Shown here: positions 37,501-52,500 of the stretch, piece by piece
Numbering within the stretch: the first letter of the stretch is position 1
How the letters are laid out: the number at the start of each line of letters is the position of its first letter
From: Mycteria americana
Lineage: Eukaryota > Chordata > Aves > Ciconiiformes > Ciconiidae
DNA: 64,000 bases
Assembly (NCBI RefSeq): GCF_035582795.1
Contig: NC_134370.1
Coordinates: 41,837,501-41,901,500, forward strand
Reading direction: 5' to 3'
Program-made: the position numbers and the translations under genes
The notes under the pieces: generated by a model
The model's database searches: none
What the model saw: only the letters and a program-made list of their open reading frames with translations
What the model was told of the DNA's origin: nothing

Positions 37501-40500
37501 GGGAGAATCCCAGGAAGCAAAAGCAAAATTTGGCTTTGGTTTCTCCCTGATCTCAAATCCTTCATTGCAACTGTGCTGCCTTACTTTGATGTCAAATTTA
37601 GCAGAGTGGCAGCCTTCACATTAGCTTTTGCATTGAGCAAGACCGCTTGAATATCCCAAGCAACATATGCAGCAGGAGCAGGAGGCCTTGTGTTTGACCT
37701 TGTGTTTTGGGACAAGAGGGGGTGTTTATTTTAATTTTTTCCTCTCTTTGAGAACTGATCCTTACTCCTGACAAACCAGCAATGTTGTTTATACTCAGGA
37801 ATGGGCGTCTCCTCGGAGTCTGTGCCAGTGTGGACAACTGCCGCCTATTTGTGGGAGGGATCCCCAAAACGAAGAAGAGGGAGGAAATTTTAGCAGAGAT
37901 GAAGAAAGTCACGGACGGAGTTGTGGACGTCATTGTCTACCCTAGTGCAGCCGATAAAACCAAAAACCGGGGTTTTGCTTTTGTGGAATATGAAAGCCAT
38001 CGGGCAGCAGCTATGGCCAGGAGAAAATTGCTCCCAGGTTAGTACAGATGGTGAGGTTGGTAGCGATAGCTTCCTCTCAGGGGTCACCTATGTACACGTT
38101 GCACTGTGGTGAGACCGAAGTCTCCAGAGGACCCTGGTACCCAAGGAAGCGAACACTGCTGGGTTTTCTCCTCTTGACTGCTAGAGACACTCAGAGCAAG
38201 GAGGGACCCCAATACACCATGGCTGGCTGATGGAGTCACCCTGGCTCTGGGGTGCAGGGTAGGTGATTCACTACAGATCCTGATGTAGCACCATGTTCAT
38301 TATCCATGCTTTTCACTTAGGAGCTTGAATTTATTAAAAATACAGCTAGATGGATTTAGCTGTGTGTATCCATGCAGCTCTGTTGTAGGATGTTTATTAT
38401 CCTGTGGTTATCTTGGGTTATATATAAAATATAGCCTCAATTATGGCCTCTTGGAGAGAATCACTCAGGAAAGCATCTAAGAACATATTCAGTCTTGAGA
38501 CTGTACTGATGATGTTCCTGAAAATGGGTATTTTCCATGTGGGAAGAAAACTTCAAATGAGGAATTGCTTTGGGATTTAAACAATATAAAGAATAAGACT
38601 ATGCAATTTAGCACTGGGGGACTTCAAAGACCATTGTGAAGCAGAGAGAGGTTTGGCAGGTGTTAGATGAAGGAGTCACTTAACATTAAGTGCATTTGCA
38701 GTGATTTCACCAATTTTCTCATGCTTTCTTACGCTTGGCAGCTCCTGCACTGATTTGTCAAACCCAGCTCACTTGCTGGTGAAAGAATCCAATATACCTT
38801 CTGTTTTGAGACTTGTTCATAACCCACCAGCCTTCTTTCACTCTTTCTATATGACAGCACATGAAACATCCCAAGTAATTTAAATCCTTTTTTCTTATTG
38901 TAAAAAAATAAGCATGATTTCAAGCACTGAATATGCTTAGCTATTTTGGGATATCTCACGCTGACTATTTTTCCTTTTATTCTGCATTTTCTGGATCAGT
39001 TTAGCATGTCCCTGATTGTGGGAGCATATTCAGCTGGTCTGTGCTTCAGCACAACTTTTCCATGGTTTCTATATCGAGAACGAAGGAAAGAGCAAGCACT
39101 GCCACAGCTGCTGGTGGCAGCCTTCAGGGAGAAGAGCACTTGAAATCCTGAGCAAAGACAGTGAGACAGATGGAACAAGCACATAGCCCTGAACAGACAC
39201 GTGCAATCTCTAGTGATTTCCAGTTTAGGGACATCTCGGTAAACAGTTTGGGGAATTTCAAAGGCCTGAGCAGGAGCCAGAGTCTTCTGATGTTGCAAAC
39301 ATACGGGAGGAACTTGAAAAAAGTTTCAAGCCAGAACTGAATGAGTCTCCAGCTGATGCATCAGATGAAATGTGAGATCAAATATGATTATCAAGATGCT
39401 TCCTTTACTCTGAACCTCACTGCTCTTTGAGGGAGCTTTGTAGAAGAGACAGAAATGCTCAAAAAGGAATATGCTTTTTATGAAACCTTTGTCCTGTCTT
39501 CTGGTTAAACAAGAGGGTGGAGGAAGACTGGGTTTTAACAAGAAGCTAGTGCAGGCACCAAGCTTAGCTCCTTGCTGCAAGTCAAGCAGGTCATTATTTC
39601 CACTGTTGAACAGAAAATGGCAATTCAGAAAGGGGCATATGTCCTTTCATTTCAGCTGGCTGCCATTAGCAGCCACCTCTCTATTTCTGGTCACTAACAG
39701 CCCAAGTCAGACTGGGCAGTGCTGAAAGCTGAGCACCAGCCCAACCTCACTCCACAAATCCTGGCTCATTCATGAGCCTTCCTAGCAGGGAGCAGCTTCT
39801 TTCCATTTAGTTTGTTAATTTTCACTTCCAATATAGAAAAACAGGTCTCCAGATTCTACCCTCTACCCTCTATTTTGGAGCTCCCGTCCCATCTTAAATG
39901 GGTTATCCAAGAGGACATGCAAGATAGGATGCCTTTTTTTATATCTCTCCAAAAATGTTTTGCAGGATTCTCATTTTCCCTCTATTGGCATAGGCATCCT
40001 TGGGTTTCTTCCAGGTTTTAGCATAACTAAGGCCTTGGAGGACCCAATCTTCATGTCATAAAGATCAGAGAGAAAGAAAGAAAAAACACAGAAAGACCCA
40101 CTTACTCTTTGGGGGACATTTGTAGAAGAGGCAGACATTTTATTTAATCATTTAGAAGGACTATCTAGCACTTGCTAAGACAGAAAATGGTCCCTACTGT
40201 ACATCCAAAGAACTAGCTGCTGGGCAGATCAAACTTTCCAGAGAAGTGGGCCACAGATAAAGCACATGAAATTTGGGGCTCTGGATATTAGTGGGTGGCC
40301 AGATTTCAAGCACTCCTGAAGAGAAAAGGGAGGAAGATCTCACTGCAAGATGTACAGAAGGGACATCGCCTTTAACTACCTCTTTATTCGCTCTTTTTAT
40401 TCTCTTCCCCTCAGCAGCTCAATCCAGTGTGTACAGAGCCCATGGGCTTCTCCTCCAAACCCACACCCTGTTTTATGCTTCGTTACTTTTTGTGTGCCTC

Positions 40501-43500
40501 CTTTCTACTACTTCTGCTGCAACTTCACCCAGCAGGGACCATGCGATTTGAAATACTTGCACACAGAGACATTCTTGCTTTTACTATTTAATTTCATCCA
40601 GCTAGGACTTCTGGATCCCTTTCCTGTTATCTAGGGAATGAAACTTTTGCAGCTAAGAGGGATTGTTATAAGTTCATTAAAATATTTCCCTTTAGAGAGC
40701 ACTCCAGGGAACATGGACATTAGTGAATCATGCCATGTTTTCACTTCTTTAATTCTGGATGCTGCATTTCTGCAGGCATATAAGGTATTAGGGGGAGCAC
40801 ACTCAAGGTGTGACCATCTGCTTTTGGAAATGAGTTAACAAAGCAGCCGTGCTTTGAGCTAGAAAGCTTATTTCAGTCCCGTTTGTAGAATTGGCCTATT
40901 CTGCTGTTCATACTGCACGCTAAATTGTCTCTGAGCAGAAGTGAGAGGAACCAAAGTCTGTCTGACACTGACCATGCCAATTCCTTTAAAGGAAGGATCC
41001 AGTTGTGGGGACACCCTATCGCTGTTGACTGGGCAGAACCAGAAGTGGAGGTGGATGAAGACACCATGTCGTCGGTAAAAATTCTCTACGTGAGGAACCT
41101 CATGCTCTCAACCACTGAAGAGACCATAGAAAAGGAGTTCAACAACATCAGACCAGGTAGGAACCCATTCACACGGTAGCTCCTAAATAAGTACTGCTAC
41201 TGCAAATGGAAATATTTCTCTATTCATAAAATGCCAAAGGAAGAGATAAAAATAACTGGTTTTCCACTGTAAAATGTTCATGTGTAATGCCGCAAAAATC
41301 GTCATTAGGCTGAAGGCTCCCACCCAATATGCACATCACGTTATCCCATTAAGGGCTGCTTAATTTCCAGCTAACACCACTAGTAGTGAACCTTTTTAGG
41401 GTGATTGGCAACTGGAAGAGATCCAAAATGCTACATGGGGATGCCTGCGTCATAAAAATGATTTTTGAACCATTTCAGTCTTTCTTAAAAAGAGAGAGTT
41501 AGTGAAACAGCTGGTTGATTTCAGCATTCTTCTTCTATGGCAAGGGATGATGATAGAAATAGAGTGATTTAATACAAATGCTTTTTATCTAATCCATCTA
41601 AATTCTGAATTCTATCATTTTAATACAAAACCCCCCACATGCTTCTGTAAATTTGTGAATAATCGGTGCTTATCATTTAATGCAGAATACGAGAGTATTC
41701 CTTCATGGTGTATATTACATGCACTTAGGGTGAGAGTTTTCAAAAAGCAAGTAGATTTGTTGGGAATAAAAATTTATTTCAAAGGAGATTTTACTTCTGA
41801 GTTGCTCCAGCTTTAGGAAATTCCACCCAAAAGCAACAAAGTAAAAATAACCAATTTCTGCAACTCTCCAAGCCACACAGTCCATTAGGTATTAGTAACT
41901 TATGCTTAGCAATGTGAAATTGCCTTTCATCTTGTTCCTATTAACTTCCTTCTATTAATTTTTTAAAATACACTACAGAGCTTCATTTTTCCTTCACTAA
42001 CGTTTCCTTTCTGCTCTATACATTTCTTTTTCTGTACTAGGCTGCGATGCAAAGGTCTTTACGAGGTTGCCTTATGAGTCTTTTCTGTCCTTCTAATGTT
42101 TCTGGCTAATACTTTTAGCCACCATCAAGCTGTTAGAGATCCCATTTTACCCCTGAGTTACATACGTATCATCCCACTCTCTTAACTGTTTCCTCCTTTT
42201 ATTTACCCAGTTTTGCTCCTGAACGTTGAACTGCTCACACTCCCCAGAAACACATTTATGTCCCTTTGACACTTTGGTAACAGTCTTCTGCTTTGCTCCT
42301 AAGACAAGTTTTCTAATACAACAATAGAAGATCTGTATCATCTTTAATTTTCACTTTATCATTTTACTTCTCATGCTGGAAATTCTTTTTATTTTTTTAA
42401 ATGGACAGCTTTATTTATTGTGGATAAAATCAGGAATGCCTTTTTTAAAGCTGTGCCATGCTTTCAAAATGTGCATCACAGCAGCAAAACCTGAGCTTTG
42501 GGGAGAGCAAATGCAGTTTAAGTCAGAGTGAGATTACAATTCAAAAAAGTCAGCAAGGATCTGAAATGATTCACTTTCCCCCCTTGGTTATCTGCCTTAT
42601 TCTTTGTGCCACATTTCAGTAGTGCTTGCCTGAAGTATACGTTTGATCCAGGACATTAAGAAGCTGTTTGGACAATAACAAGTCATCCAAGAAAAAATGA
42701 TCCTAACCAAAGGAGTTATGATCCAGAGGTCCCCTGACAGAGCAATTACCACATCGCTATGGGCTCCATAGACACTACCAGGAATGCTGCTTATGCATCT
42801 CAAGTTGTAAGACAGTGCAATTATCACCCCTTAAATCTGTGCCAAATTCAGTGCCAGATTACTTCTGTAGAGATCTGCATCACTTGTCTCACTGAAAAGC
42901 CCTACCCTTGCTACCTAGAGATTTTGGCAAAGATTGCCATCCCTGGCAAAGTTTCCAGCAGGAAGGTTGTGCTCTCCAAATGTACCAAAGGGCACAATAT
43001 TCCCCCCGTAACATCACACAGATGGTCTCTCCATGGAGATGACCTGAGGGTGGGTATCACATTGCTCTGCCCCAAGCAGAGGCAGAAGCAGGGAAGAGCA
43101 AGATTTTTGGCTTGAGTGAAGATCTGTAACACAGAGCACTCTCAAGGAGGCAGAAGGGGGATTTTCAAAATGAACAGAGAGTTCATTAAAGCCTTGACTT
43201 GTAAACAAGGCATCAGCATATAACTCCCATAACTTCAGGCTTAGAAAATCACCCTCTGATCCCAGAAGGACACAAAGTGCTACTTACCGTTCCCGTGTCA
43301 TTTTGAAGATGTGCAGACTGCTCAGGTTATAGGCTCGGACAGGCTTCATTTAGCCCACTGAAGCTCCTAATAACTCCCCCTGAACTCCAAAGAAATATAT
43401 TTTCTCCTGCAGTTATTTAAGTAAGGGCTTTTTGCAGCAGTATGACATTTCCCTGCGCACCTGTTCAGCTTTAAAGGGTAAGAAGCCAACAGAAGAGTCA

Positions 43501-46500
43501 TTCAGCATCTCTTAGACATATTTCCAAAGGATCTTTGGGGGTGTTACAGTCCGGGTGGCTGGCTGGTTGATGATGAGCTTCCCAACCCACAGGAGTGGGG
43601 AAGATGAACAATTAGAGAAGAAAAGGTAGATGTCTAAAGCTTTTGACTGTGGGGAATAAGACCGGTGTGGTTATTTTGGAGACAAACTTATTAGTGCTGA
43701 GTATCTCACTGCCAAGAAGTTCCCAGCAGCAGAGCCGCTGACAAGGGAAAGCTGTAGAGTATGAACATAGAAGAGAAGAACAAGAAGCCATTTACATTTG
43801 AATTTTTGTGGGTAATCATAGAGGTGTAGAAAGATTCAGGCTGGAGGCACCAGGGTGGGGGTCTCCAGCCCAGCCCCGCTCCCAGCAGGGCCAACACCAC
43901 AGCTGCAGCAGGCTGATTGGGACTGTGTCTGGGTGAATTTGGGCATCCCTGGGGATGGGGATCCCCCTCCACCTGGGGCCCCATCCCAGGGATGCTCCAC
44001 TTGCATGGGAAAGGCTGTTTCTTAGGGCCAAACCTGCTGCCCCGTTGGTCCCAGCCATTCCCCATGCCTGGGGCTGCTCTGTCCCAGACAGGACTTAGTG
44101 TTTGTTCTTGCTGAATGTCCTGAGTTGATGGTTAAGAGAAGAGCCTCCTTGTTTTACAGGAGAAGCATCAGCTTTCCTGAAGCTGCCTCTGAGTAGCATG
44201 TACGATGCATGTAGAAAACCATGGAGATGGCAACCACATGATAACATTAACTGTAGCTCACCAAATCCTGGACTGTTGCATGTCCTGCTCAGCCATCCAG
44301 GTCTCGGTGGTCTGTAACAGAAGGGAGACGCAAGACCAAAGGTAGCATCCAACAGAACATTTTGGACAGGAGAAAACCACTCCAGTGTAATGGCAAACTT
44401 ACCTCTGACCTCAAGTATTTCTAGTTTTTCTTGAAATACTACAGCCTTTATATTTATTTTCCCATGGTATATACATCCTAAGAGGTAAGAAGACATTGTC
44501 CTCTTGCTCTTTTACCATTGGTCAGCCTTTGCTCTCCAAGGGCTCATAACCCAACACAGTTGCTCTTTCAGATCTGTATTTTCCAACTAATACCCATTTC
44601 CAACTAATATTCCAACGTTTTCTGCAGGTGCAGTAGAGAGAGTAAAGAAAATTAGAGATTATGCCTTCGTGCACTTTAATAAAAGAGAAGATGCAGTTGA
44701 AGCTATGAAAGCCTTGAATGGGAAGGTAAAGCTGCTGTAAATGCTAATTTGTGGGGCTTATATGCAGTACATTATATGCAGCTGAAACAAAGCTGCCTGG
44801 TTTATTAGCTACAAAAACATCCTGAAGGTGATAGCCTTATTTTATCTTTGCAGGCTGCTTTTATACTCCTAAATTCATTTTTCAGCAACCCTGATGTACA
44901 CAAACTGTTCATGTTAGTTTCTTGCTCCTTGCATTCGTGCTAAATGTTTGCCCAGCTCAGATTGCAGTTCACCCCTCAGAAAAAAAAAAAAGCAGAGCAA
45001 AGCCAAAACAAGGACTAGAAAATGAGGGGTTAGTGTTCCCTTGGCTCACACTCACATCCTTGTTCCACATCTGCCAACAAAAACACTCGCAGGGCAGCGT
45101 GTGAATGGCAAACCAGGACAAACAAGGTCAACCCAAAACATCTGCTCCAAATTCAGATGCGAATTTGCAAGGAGGTTGCTGTATTTAGTACTTCTTGCGC
45201 TGCATGTAATTCACAGCACTGTAATACAAGAGCTGTTCCCAAAGAGGTGTTAACCCCACTCCTATTTTTAGTGCTACTGCTATTCTCCATAGGAGCACGT
45301 ATAATCTCACTGACTTACATGCTACTTTGCAGGGAAGCAAAGCCTTTTGAAGGCTTCACAACTGTTCTAATTTGGTTAAGGAGCCTCTCCTGGCAGGGGT
45401 CAGGGCTGGGGGCTCTCAACACGTTAAGCTTTCACCCAGCCAGTGCCTTCTTCCACCCGTGGGAGGGAGATTTTGGCTTGTTTGGGTGGTTTTCTCCATC
45501 TTCCCATCCCATTAGCAAACAATGTGGGGAAACTGCCTCCTGTTTGGAGACTTGTGCTTGTGCTTCTCCTGTGCTCTCTCCCCACCACCCTGGTGTGAAG
45601 ATGCTGGATGGGTCCCCAATCGAGGTGACGTTAGCCAAACCCGTCGACAAAGACAGCTACGTCAGATACACCCGGGGCACAGGGGGCAGAGGTACCACGC
45701 TGCAAGGAGAATACACCTACGCCTTCGGACACGTGTATGACCCCACCACCACCTACCTGGGCGCCCCGGTTTTCTATGCACCCCAAGCCTATGCAGCTAT
45801 CCCCAACCTCCACTTCCCCACCACCAAGGGGCTCAGCAACAGGAGCATCATCCGGCCCCCATCCATCCGAGGTAACTCCCATCACACCAATACTCAGCTT
45901 TATCAAAATAACTCCTTTGGGGCTTGGGTGGCTGCTTCCTAGACTCATGTTGAGTGCGTTGGCTTTGCCCTGAATGCTGGACCCCTTTCAGAGAGGGATG
46001 AAAAGCACAGGTTTTAGGCTCTGTCCTTCCCAAAGGCGTAGCAATCTTCCAGCAGACTAAGTAGGGCATGAAAAAAATAACCATTTTCCCAGAGCAAGCC
46101 TGAAACAGCTTCCAGATTGCCCTAAGTCCAGCGTAAAGAAACCACGAATGCTCCTGGTTTTGCCCCAGCTGGGAAAGCCAAACAAAACAATTTTCCTTTC
46201 CCCTTTTCAGAGCCAACTCCCTCAACCAGCCACCAGCACAGCTCTCCACTGTGTTTCCTCTTTGCTTTGAAGGTCACAGGGAAAGTTTTACCAGTCTTGG
46301 TGTTTTCTGACCCAAAGCCATGGCATTTCCCAGGGAGGCCACATTGCCCTGATGCAGGGTGGGGAACCAGCACTGAAATCAAGAAAGCCATTAATTGTGT
46401 ACTCTGGGAGATGGACTCCTTTTCTGGGGGGATCATTAACCTAATAATATGCAGTCTGTGAAAACAGAGAGTATTTCTGAAAGGCGCTGAGGCTCTGCCT

Positions 46501-49500
46501 TTGATCCTGGGTGACCACACCTGGTACCAAATCAAATCCCCACCCTCACGTACCCGCCTATTAAATATCTTTGCAGCCATCATTTGGTAAGTGCAGAAGT
46601 AAGCTTGGGGGCTAGCAAAAAAATAAATAAATCTGCCCATTTGATCTTCCTTCCAAAGATGACGCCTGTGGCAATCACCTTGTGTCCCCAAGCCCATGGC
46701 CAGGCCCCACGGCAGGCTAGGGCCCCGCATGGCACCCCAGTAGGGCTGGCAAGGACCACACCAGCCAATTTTTCCCCCTTCCCAAGGAAGAGGACAGGGG
46801 AGCAGGAATTTCCCCTGCTGCCCCCCATGTTTTTGCCTGCACAGGTGAGACCAGCTTCTCTGAAGGTTGCATTGGGAAGGTGCAGAGGTGATAACCCACC
46901 AGCCCTCTCTTTCCTTGCAGTCTCCCCAAGACTCCCAAGTAGGGCTCCCCAGGCAAAATCAGAAGCGTAATGGGGAAAAAAAAAGGATTTTGGTTCATAT
47001 AAGCAAGGCATTGTATAAACTGAATTCTTCAAGAAAGTGAAATTACACTGGTGGGTAGCAAATGATACCAGCTGTCCCCTGTCTGCCTTTCAACTACAAA
47101 TCCAGTTAGAAAGGTGTCACAAAGTCAAAACTGACCAGAGAAGATGGAAACTGGGTCAGAAAGAAGCAGGGCTTTCCCCAAAAACCTCACCCATCCAAGC
47201 ATACAAGCCCAAAAAGAAAGGGTGTCAATGCCAAGCCTGGGCTATCCCAGCAACAGGCTATGGGGGGCTCCTGCCTGTCTTCTTCCCAAACCTGGCAAAT
47301 GGGGCTAACTTTTCCATTTCAGCAAGAATCAGGGTAATTTTTCCGGCGATTTGATTCAGTTTAATGCCTTCTTACATTCCTAGAAATTTACATGAATGTA
47401 CCTGTAGGGGCTGCGGGAGTTAGAGGACTGGGAGGTCGTGGCTACCTGGCGTACACGGGCCTGGGGCGCGGATACCAGCTCAAAGGAGAAAAGAGGGGAG
47501 AGGATAAACTCTACGACCTCTTGCCAGGAATGGAGCTCACGCCGATGAACCACATCACGCTAAAGCCCCAAGGGATCAAACTCGCTCCTCAGGTACGTGC
47601 TCAAAAAAGAGAGTCAGCCCAGCCTATCCTGGCCAGAGGTTGTCTTTGCCCAAAATACTTTTGGGAAAATGGGCCCCTGCTTGAATCTGCACTGGGGACT
47701 GATAACTAAATCCATTCTTCCACCTCAAAAGACATTAAAAAAAAAATACTACTAGTTGCATCTTGCAATACCCACCCGCCTCACTGGAGAACGGTGTCTG
47801 CTCTCCCTCGGAGGAGAGTATTCATAAACACCCATGGGTGTAAGGTGAAATCCAGCTATGGCTGTTGCTCCATAAAAGCACCGAGGATGAAGAAATTCTC
47901 ACCCAAAATGGGTTTGATAACCAGGATGCATCGCTTGGGGCTTCACCAAGGAATGAATGTGCATATATAGAAAAATAATGTACGTTTTTAAATCATTTAT
48001 GGGGAAACAGGTGTTGACTGCCTGCACAACCCAGCCCAGTGCAGAAACTCTGGTTTCTCAAGGAGGCTTTTGATGTGGTTGTGCATGCAGGACTGGGATC
48101 CAGATGAGGGCTGAGGAGAACAAACCCAGAACAAATTCCCTGAGTTTTTGAAGGTCCAGCTCTTACGGCAACTCCTTTCCCTTCCATCATCCAAAGCAAC
48201 ATGAGAAACTAACTTCACCCTGAATTTTGAAGCACATCTTTGCCTATTAACACTTCAATTGCCACAGCATCCGGTTTGCCAAAGTCTATGAAAACATCCT
48301 TTTCTCCCCTAGAAAACTGGAAAGTGATTTCCCCCCCCCCCTACAAAATTTCACAGTCCCCTTACTCTATTTTATCAGCATATAAGAGGGGTGAAATAGC
48401 CTGAGTGGTGCTGCACTGCCTTAGGGCAGGTGAAATTCATTTTTTCCTCTTCCCATGCATGCCAAACCCCCATTGTGTGTATTTCAAATAGTGCAGTAAC
48501 AGCACCGGGCACTTGCAACATTAGTTTTTTGGGGCACATTTTCCCAGCAGCTGAGCTGCCTAGTCCCCCCACTGCTACTATTTCACAACAGCAGGTCTTA
48601 AACAGCTACAGCTTGCTTCATGACAGCATCATTAATAGGACAGCCTCATTAATACCTGTCAACTTGGTCAGCCTCTCCCATCTGCTGCAATGAGACCGTT
48701 TCAACAGCATCTTTGAATGATGGATTTCGTTCCTGCTGCCTAACCAGGATGCTTGGTGTTAATAAGTAGATCTGCCTTATTGAAAATTTAAATGTTGATG
48801 TAACATTATAAAACACACATCCATATAAAGGTGTTGGGATAGCAGGGAACAAGTGTTGTCATAGTCAAGAAATGTAATTAACTAGTTTATTTACACTACA
48901 AAGTGCTAAACTTCAGTTGGAGCTATGATTACAAAATTAAAAGTAGCACTGACATTTAAATTTTACATTTTAATTTTAAATAAAATTAAGTGTAAATTTT
49001 AAATAAGGTAGACCACAGAAAGATGCAAGGTGGAGGCACACAGGGGTCTCTGGTCCAACCCAGCTGGCAGCATGGCCAACATCGCAAAGCCCCAAGACCC
49101 AACATCTTCTCAGCTGAGTCAGGTTTGGTGGAGCTACTTGAAAAAAATAACTGGTCCAAGCACCGTTCTCAGGGAGACATGGGAACGCCATGCTGTGTTG
49201 AAACCCATTTGGGACAGCACATACCCAGTGAGTTAAAAAAAAGAAATACAAAGACAAAGCAAGAGCATTTCCAGACAGCGATTCCTAATTACCATGGAAT
49301 AAGCTGTGCTAAGGCTGGGGGCAACATGGTTCAGCATTGGTCTTTCAAACTAGAAGCAGAAATCGCCTGTTGAAGCCTGTATAATTAATTGGATGGAAAC
49401 ACAGCCTTTTTTCTTTTTTCTTTTTCTTTTTTTTTTAAAAGAAGACTATTTGGACTTTTCATGCACTGTAACCCACTAAGCCAGGGAGGCAACAGAGCAG

Positions 49501-52500
49501 TGAAGATGAATGCAACCTTAGTGTTTTAGCACTGTTAAACAGAAGTGCATAGATAGAGTTTCTGGGGAGAATTCAAAGGAAACCACACCGATAACGGAAT
49601 AAAACAGCTAATCAGCAAAAGGACAAAGATGTCCAATTTAACAGGGTAATAATTAACTTCAGGAATGAAATGGATTTTTAAAGTATAAAACATTTAGATG
49701 AATCTTATACTTCAAGTTGAATGTAGTATCCTGTCTGCCATTTATTTTACTTTTTTTTTCCTAAGCCTTGAGGAAGCTGCCACAACACCTCTGAAAACCC
49801 TTTGGAGGGAAGGAAGCTGACCAGTGCCAGGGCCAGAGCTGGGCGAGAAGGCTACTGTGCAGCAATTGACCTGAGCAAAAATCCCTTTTCTCCCTTCTAG
49901 ATCTTAGAAGAAATCTGCCAGAAAAACAACTGGGGACAGCCTGTTTACCAACTCCACTCTGCAATTGGCCAAGACCAGAGACAGCTCTTCCTATACAAAA
50001 TCACCATCCCTGCCCTTGCCAGCCAGAACCCCACGATGTATGTAACTATTTGAGGTTTTCTGGGTTTTAGGATTTTTTTTTTAAACGGTATTTTATCTAG
50101 CATCTCTCCTCAAAATACAATTGCATAGGTTTCTATTTCCTTTTTTTTTAATGTACTAGGGAGAAAAACATCCACAAACTAAAATAGACTGATAGTGATG
50201 TCTGCCATGCTTGGTGCTCTCTCTGTGGTGGTGCAAAGACTACAGAAAGGCAGAAATAATCAGGCAAAAGGGTGCTTTTCAGTACAAAAATAAAGCATAC
50301 GATAGCTCTTGTGGGAAAAAGACAGCAGCTTGAAGGAACATGCTGAGAATTCAGCTCCAAATATGATTCTAAACATTTCTGACCTAAAACATTGTTTGCT
50401 GTGTATTTCAAAGAAAAACCCAGCTGCAGCAGGCTTTCTTTTGGACTGAAAATGCACAGCATGCTCTGCAAGGATGTTGTGTGCAAAATGAGACCCAGGG
50501 CCCATAAACTCAGCAAAGAAACAGGACTACTACGAGGAGAGTACTTTTGTTAATACATCAGCACAGTAAAATAATGTTTCCATTTGATATGTGGGATGAT
50601 GACATCTATGAGTGCATCAAAACATCTTGCAGGAAAGTCCTAGAGAAAAAAAACCAAGCTAACATTTTGCTGTACTCACAGACATCCCTTCACACCACCC
50701 AAGCTCAGTGCCTATATCGATGAAGCCAAAACCTACGCAGCAGAATACACCCTTCAGACGCTGGGGATTCCCACGGAGGGAGCAGAGGTGCCTCCTGCAA
50801 CACCAGCTTTTCCAGGTATGGGAAGGTCTGTACAGCAAAGGTCTCCTGGAATATTATTTTTCCCGCTGCTTCCTTGCAGATGTCAAGAGTGAACCTGTTT
50901 TTGGCCACTGAGGCCAGACCTGGCTGTGCTCCCCCACATGCCTCTACCTTGACTCATGTTACTTATGTGTATGACATCTTTATTGCCTATAAAGTAATTT
51001 ATCTCTATATCAGTACTACCCAAATTACGTGTGCATACCATAGAGCAACTCAGGCTGGAGACACTGGGGTGGGGGGTCTCTGGTCCGACCCTGCTCCCAG
51101 CAGGGTCAATGCCGCAGATACAGCAGGTTGCTTGGGGCTGTGTCCAGGTGAGTTGGGGCAGTGTCCAAGGATGGGGATCCCCCACCACTCAGGATGTCAT
51201 CCCAGGTACACATCTCCCCTCCACTCCTTCCAGTTTGTGGATGCCTCCCTTCAACTGGGAGCCCCAGATAGCATGCAGGATCCAGAATTGGTGTCCCCAG
51301 TGCCACATCTGGGATGAGTCCCCTCCCTGGACCTGCTGGCTACAGTCTGGCCAATGCCACCCAGCACAAAGTAGATCTTCCTCACTGCAATGATGCATAG
51401 TTGATTGATTCACAGTCCATCCGTCCTTCCCCAGCACCCCTAGCTTTGAACCAACACTTTTGATTTCATCTGCCAAAGAAATGACATAACCCTGAAAGTT
51501 AGGATCTGATCCCAGCTCTCACACCCCCACTGGAAGGGATTTTTTTCCAGTTTGGGAAATTCATACTCAACAGCTCTTGCAACTGCCCAAAACAGCTTGG
51601 GAAGTCATGGAAAACACAGGCTGGGAGCAGGAATCCAACTCGCAGGCATTACATTTACTGTGTTCTCCAGCATGACGGTTATTCTGATGTAGTGGGAGCA
51701 ACGCATGCCAAACTGCACATGAGGAATGCATTAGTCAGTACTAGTGAGTTGTTTGGAGTGTCTCAAGGATAGATTTAAAAAAAAAAAAATCTATCCGGCT
51801 TCCTGCCACTGGAGTCCACAAAAGCCACAGAAAAGTCAATTTGTCTGGGTTTGTTCAGGCTTCCGCAGCGTGGAAACCAAATGGGCTCTTTATTGAATCC
51901 AGTCTCCACTTCTTAATTATAATCTCTCCTTTTTCTTTTATCCACCCTTATTTAGTTGTCTTGGAAACTCAACAAATTGACATATATTAAAGTTTCTGCT
52001 TGCAACACACACTGGTCCTTGATCAGGGCTTGTTGAAGTCCAGCTCAGCTAAGGCCATGCCCAGGTAGCAGCTCATTTCTCTTATGATGGTGGCAGATAT
52101 GCTTTAAATGACAGATTTCTCAATTCCTAGTCAAAATGTTGCACCTCGCTTTGCTGATGCAAAGAAGATACTTTGAATGGCCACAATACTCAAATTATAG
52201 TGAATTTCTCATGTTTTCCCCTAAGGTAACACCTTCAACGAGGCAATGTACTCTCAGTGTTGCCCAACATCTCCGTTCCCCACACTGAGAAGACCTTGGC
52301 TCTGACTGACCTTGAGTTGATCCCATTGCCAGAGTTGATCCCATTGCCGGTTGGTCGGAGATTTTGGACCCTGAGAGATGTAGTTTGGCAGCAGAGCCAA
52401 AGGGTACCCCAGCTGCTCTTCCCAAATTTGGGCTTTGTCTTAATTCTTGATTCTTTCACACCAAAATATTGTGGTCTGGTCGACAAGCTGCTATACCCTG

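Noticed and set aside
42597-43132. Overlapping frames inside A1CF intron 5 (one of 118 codons)
   Set aside because: No family resemblance, both strands open, no splice support.
45157-45942. A 261-codon continuous frame containing A1CF exon 7
   Set aside because: Only 45601-45871 is exon. The upstream part is intron, does not join exon 6 in frame, and has no family similarity.
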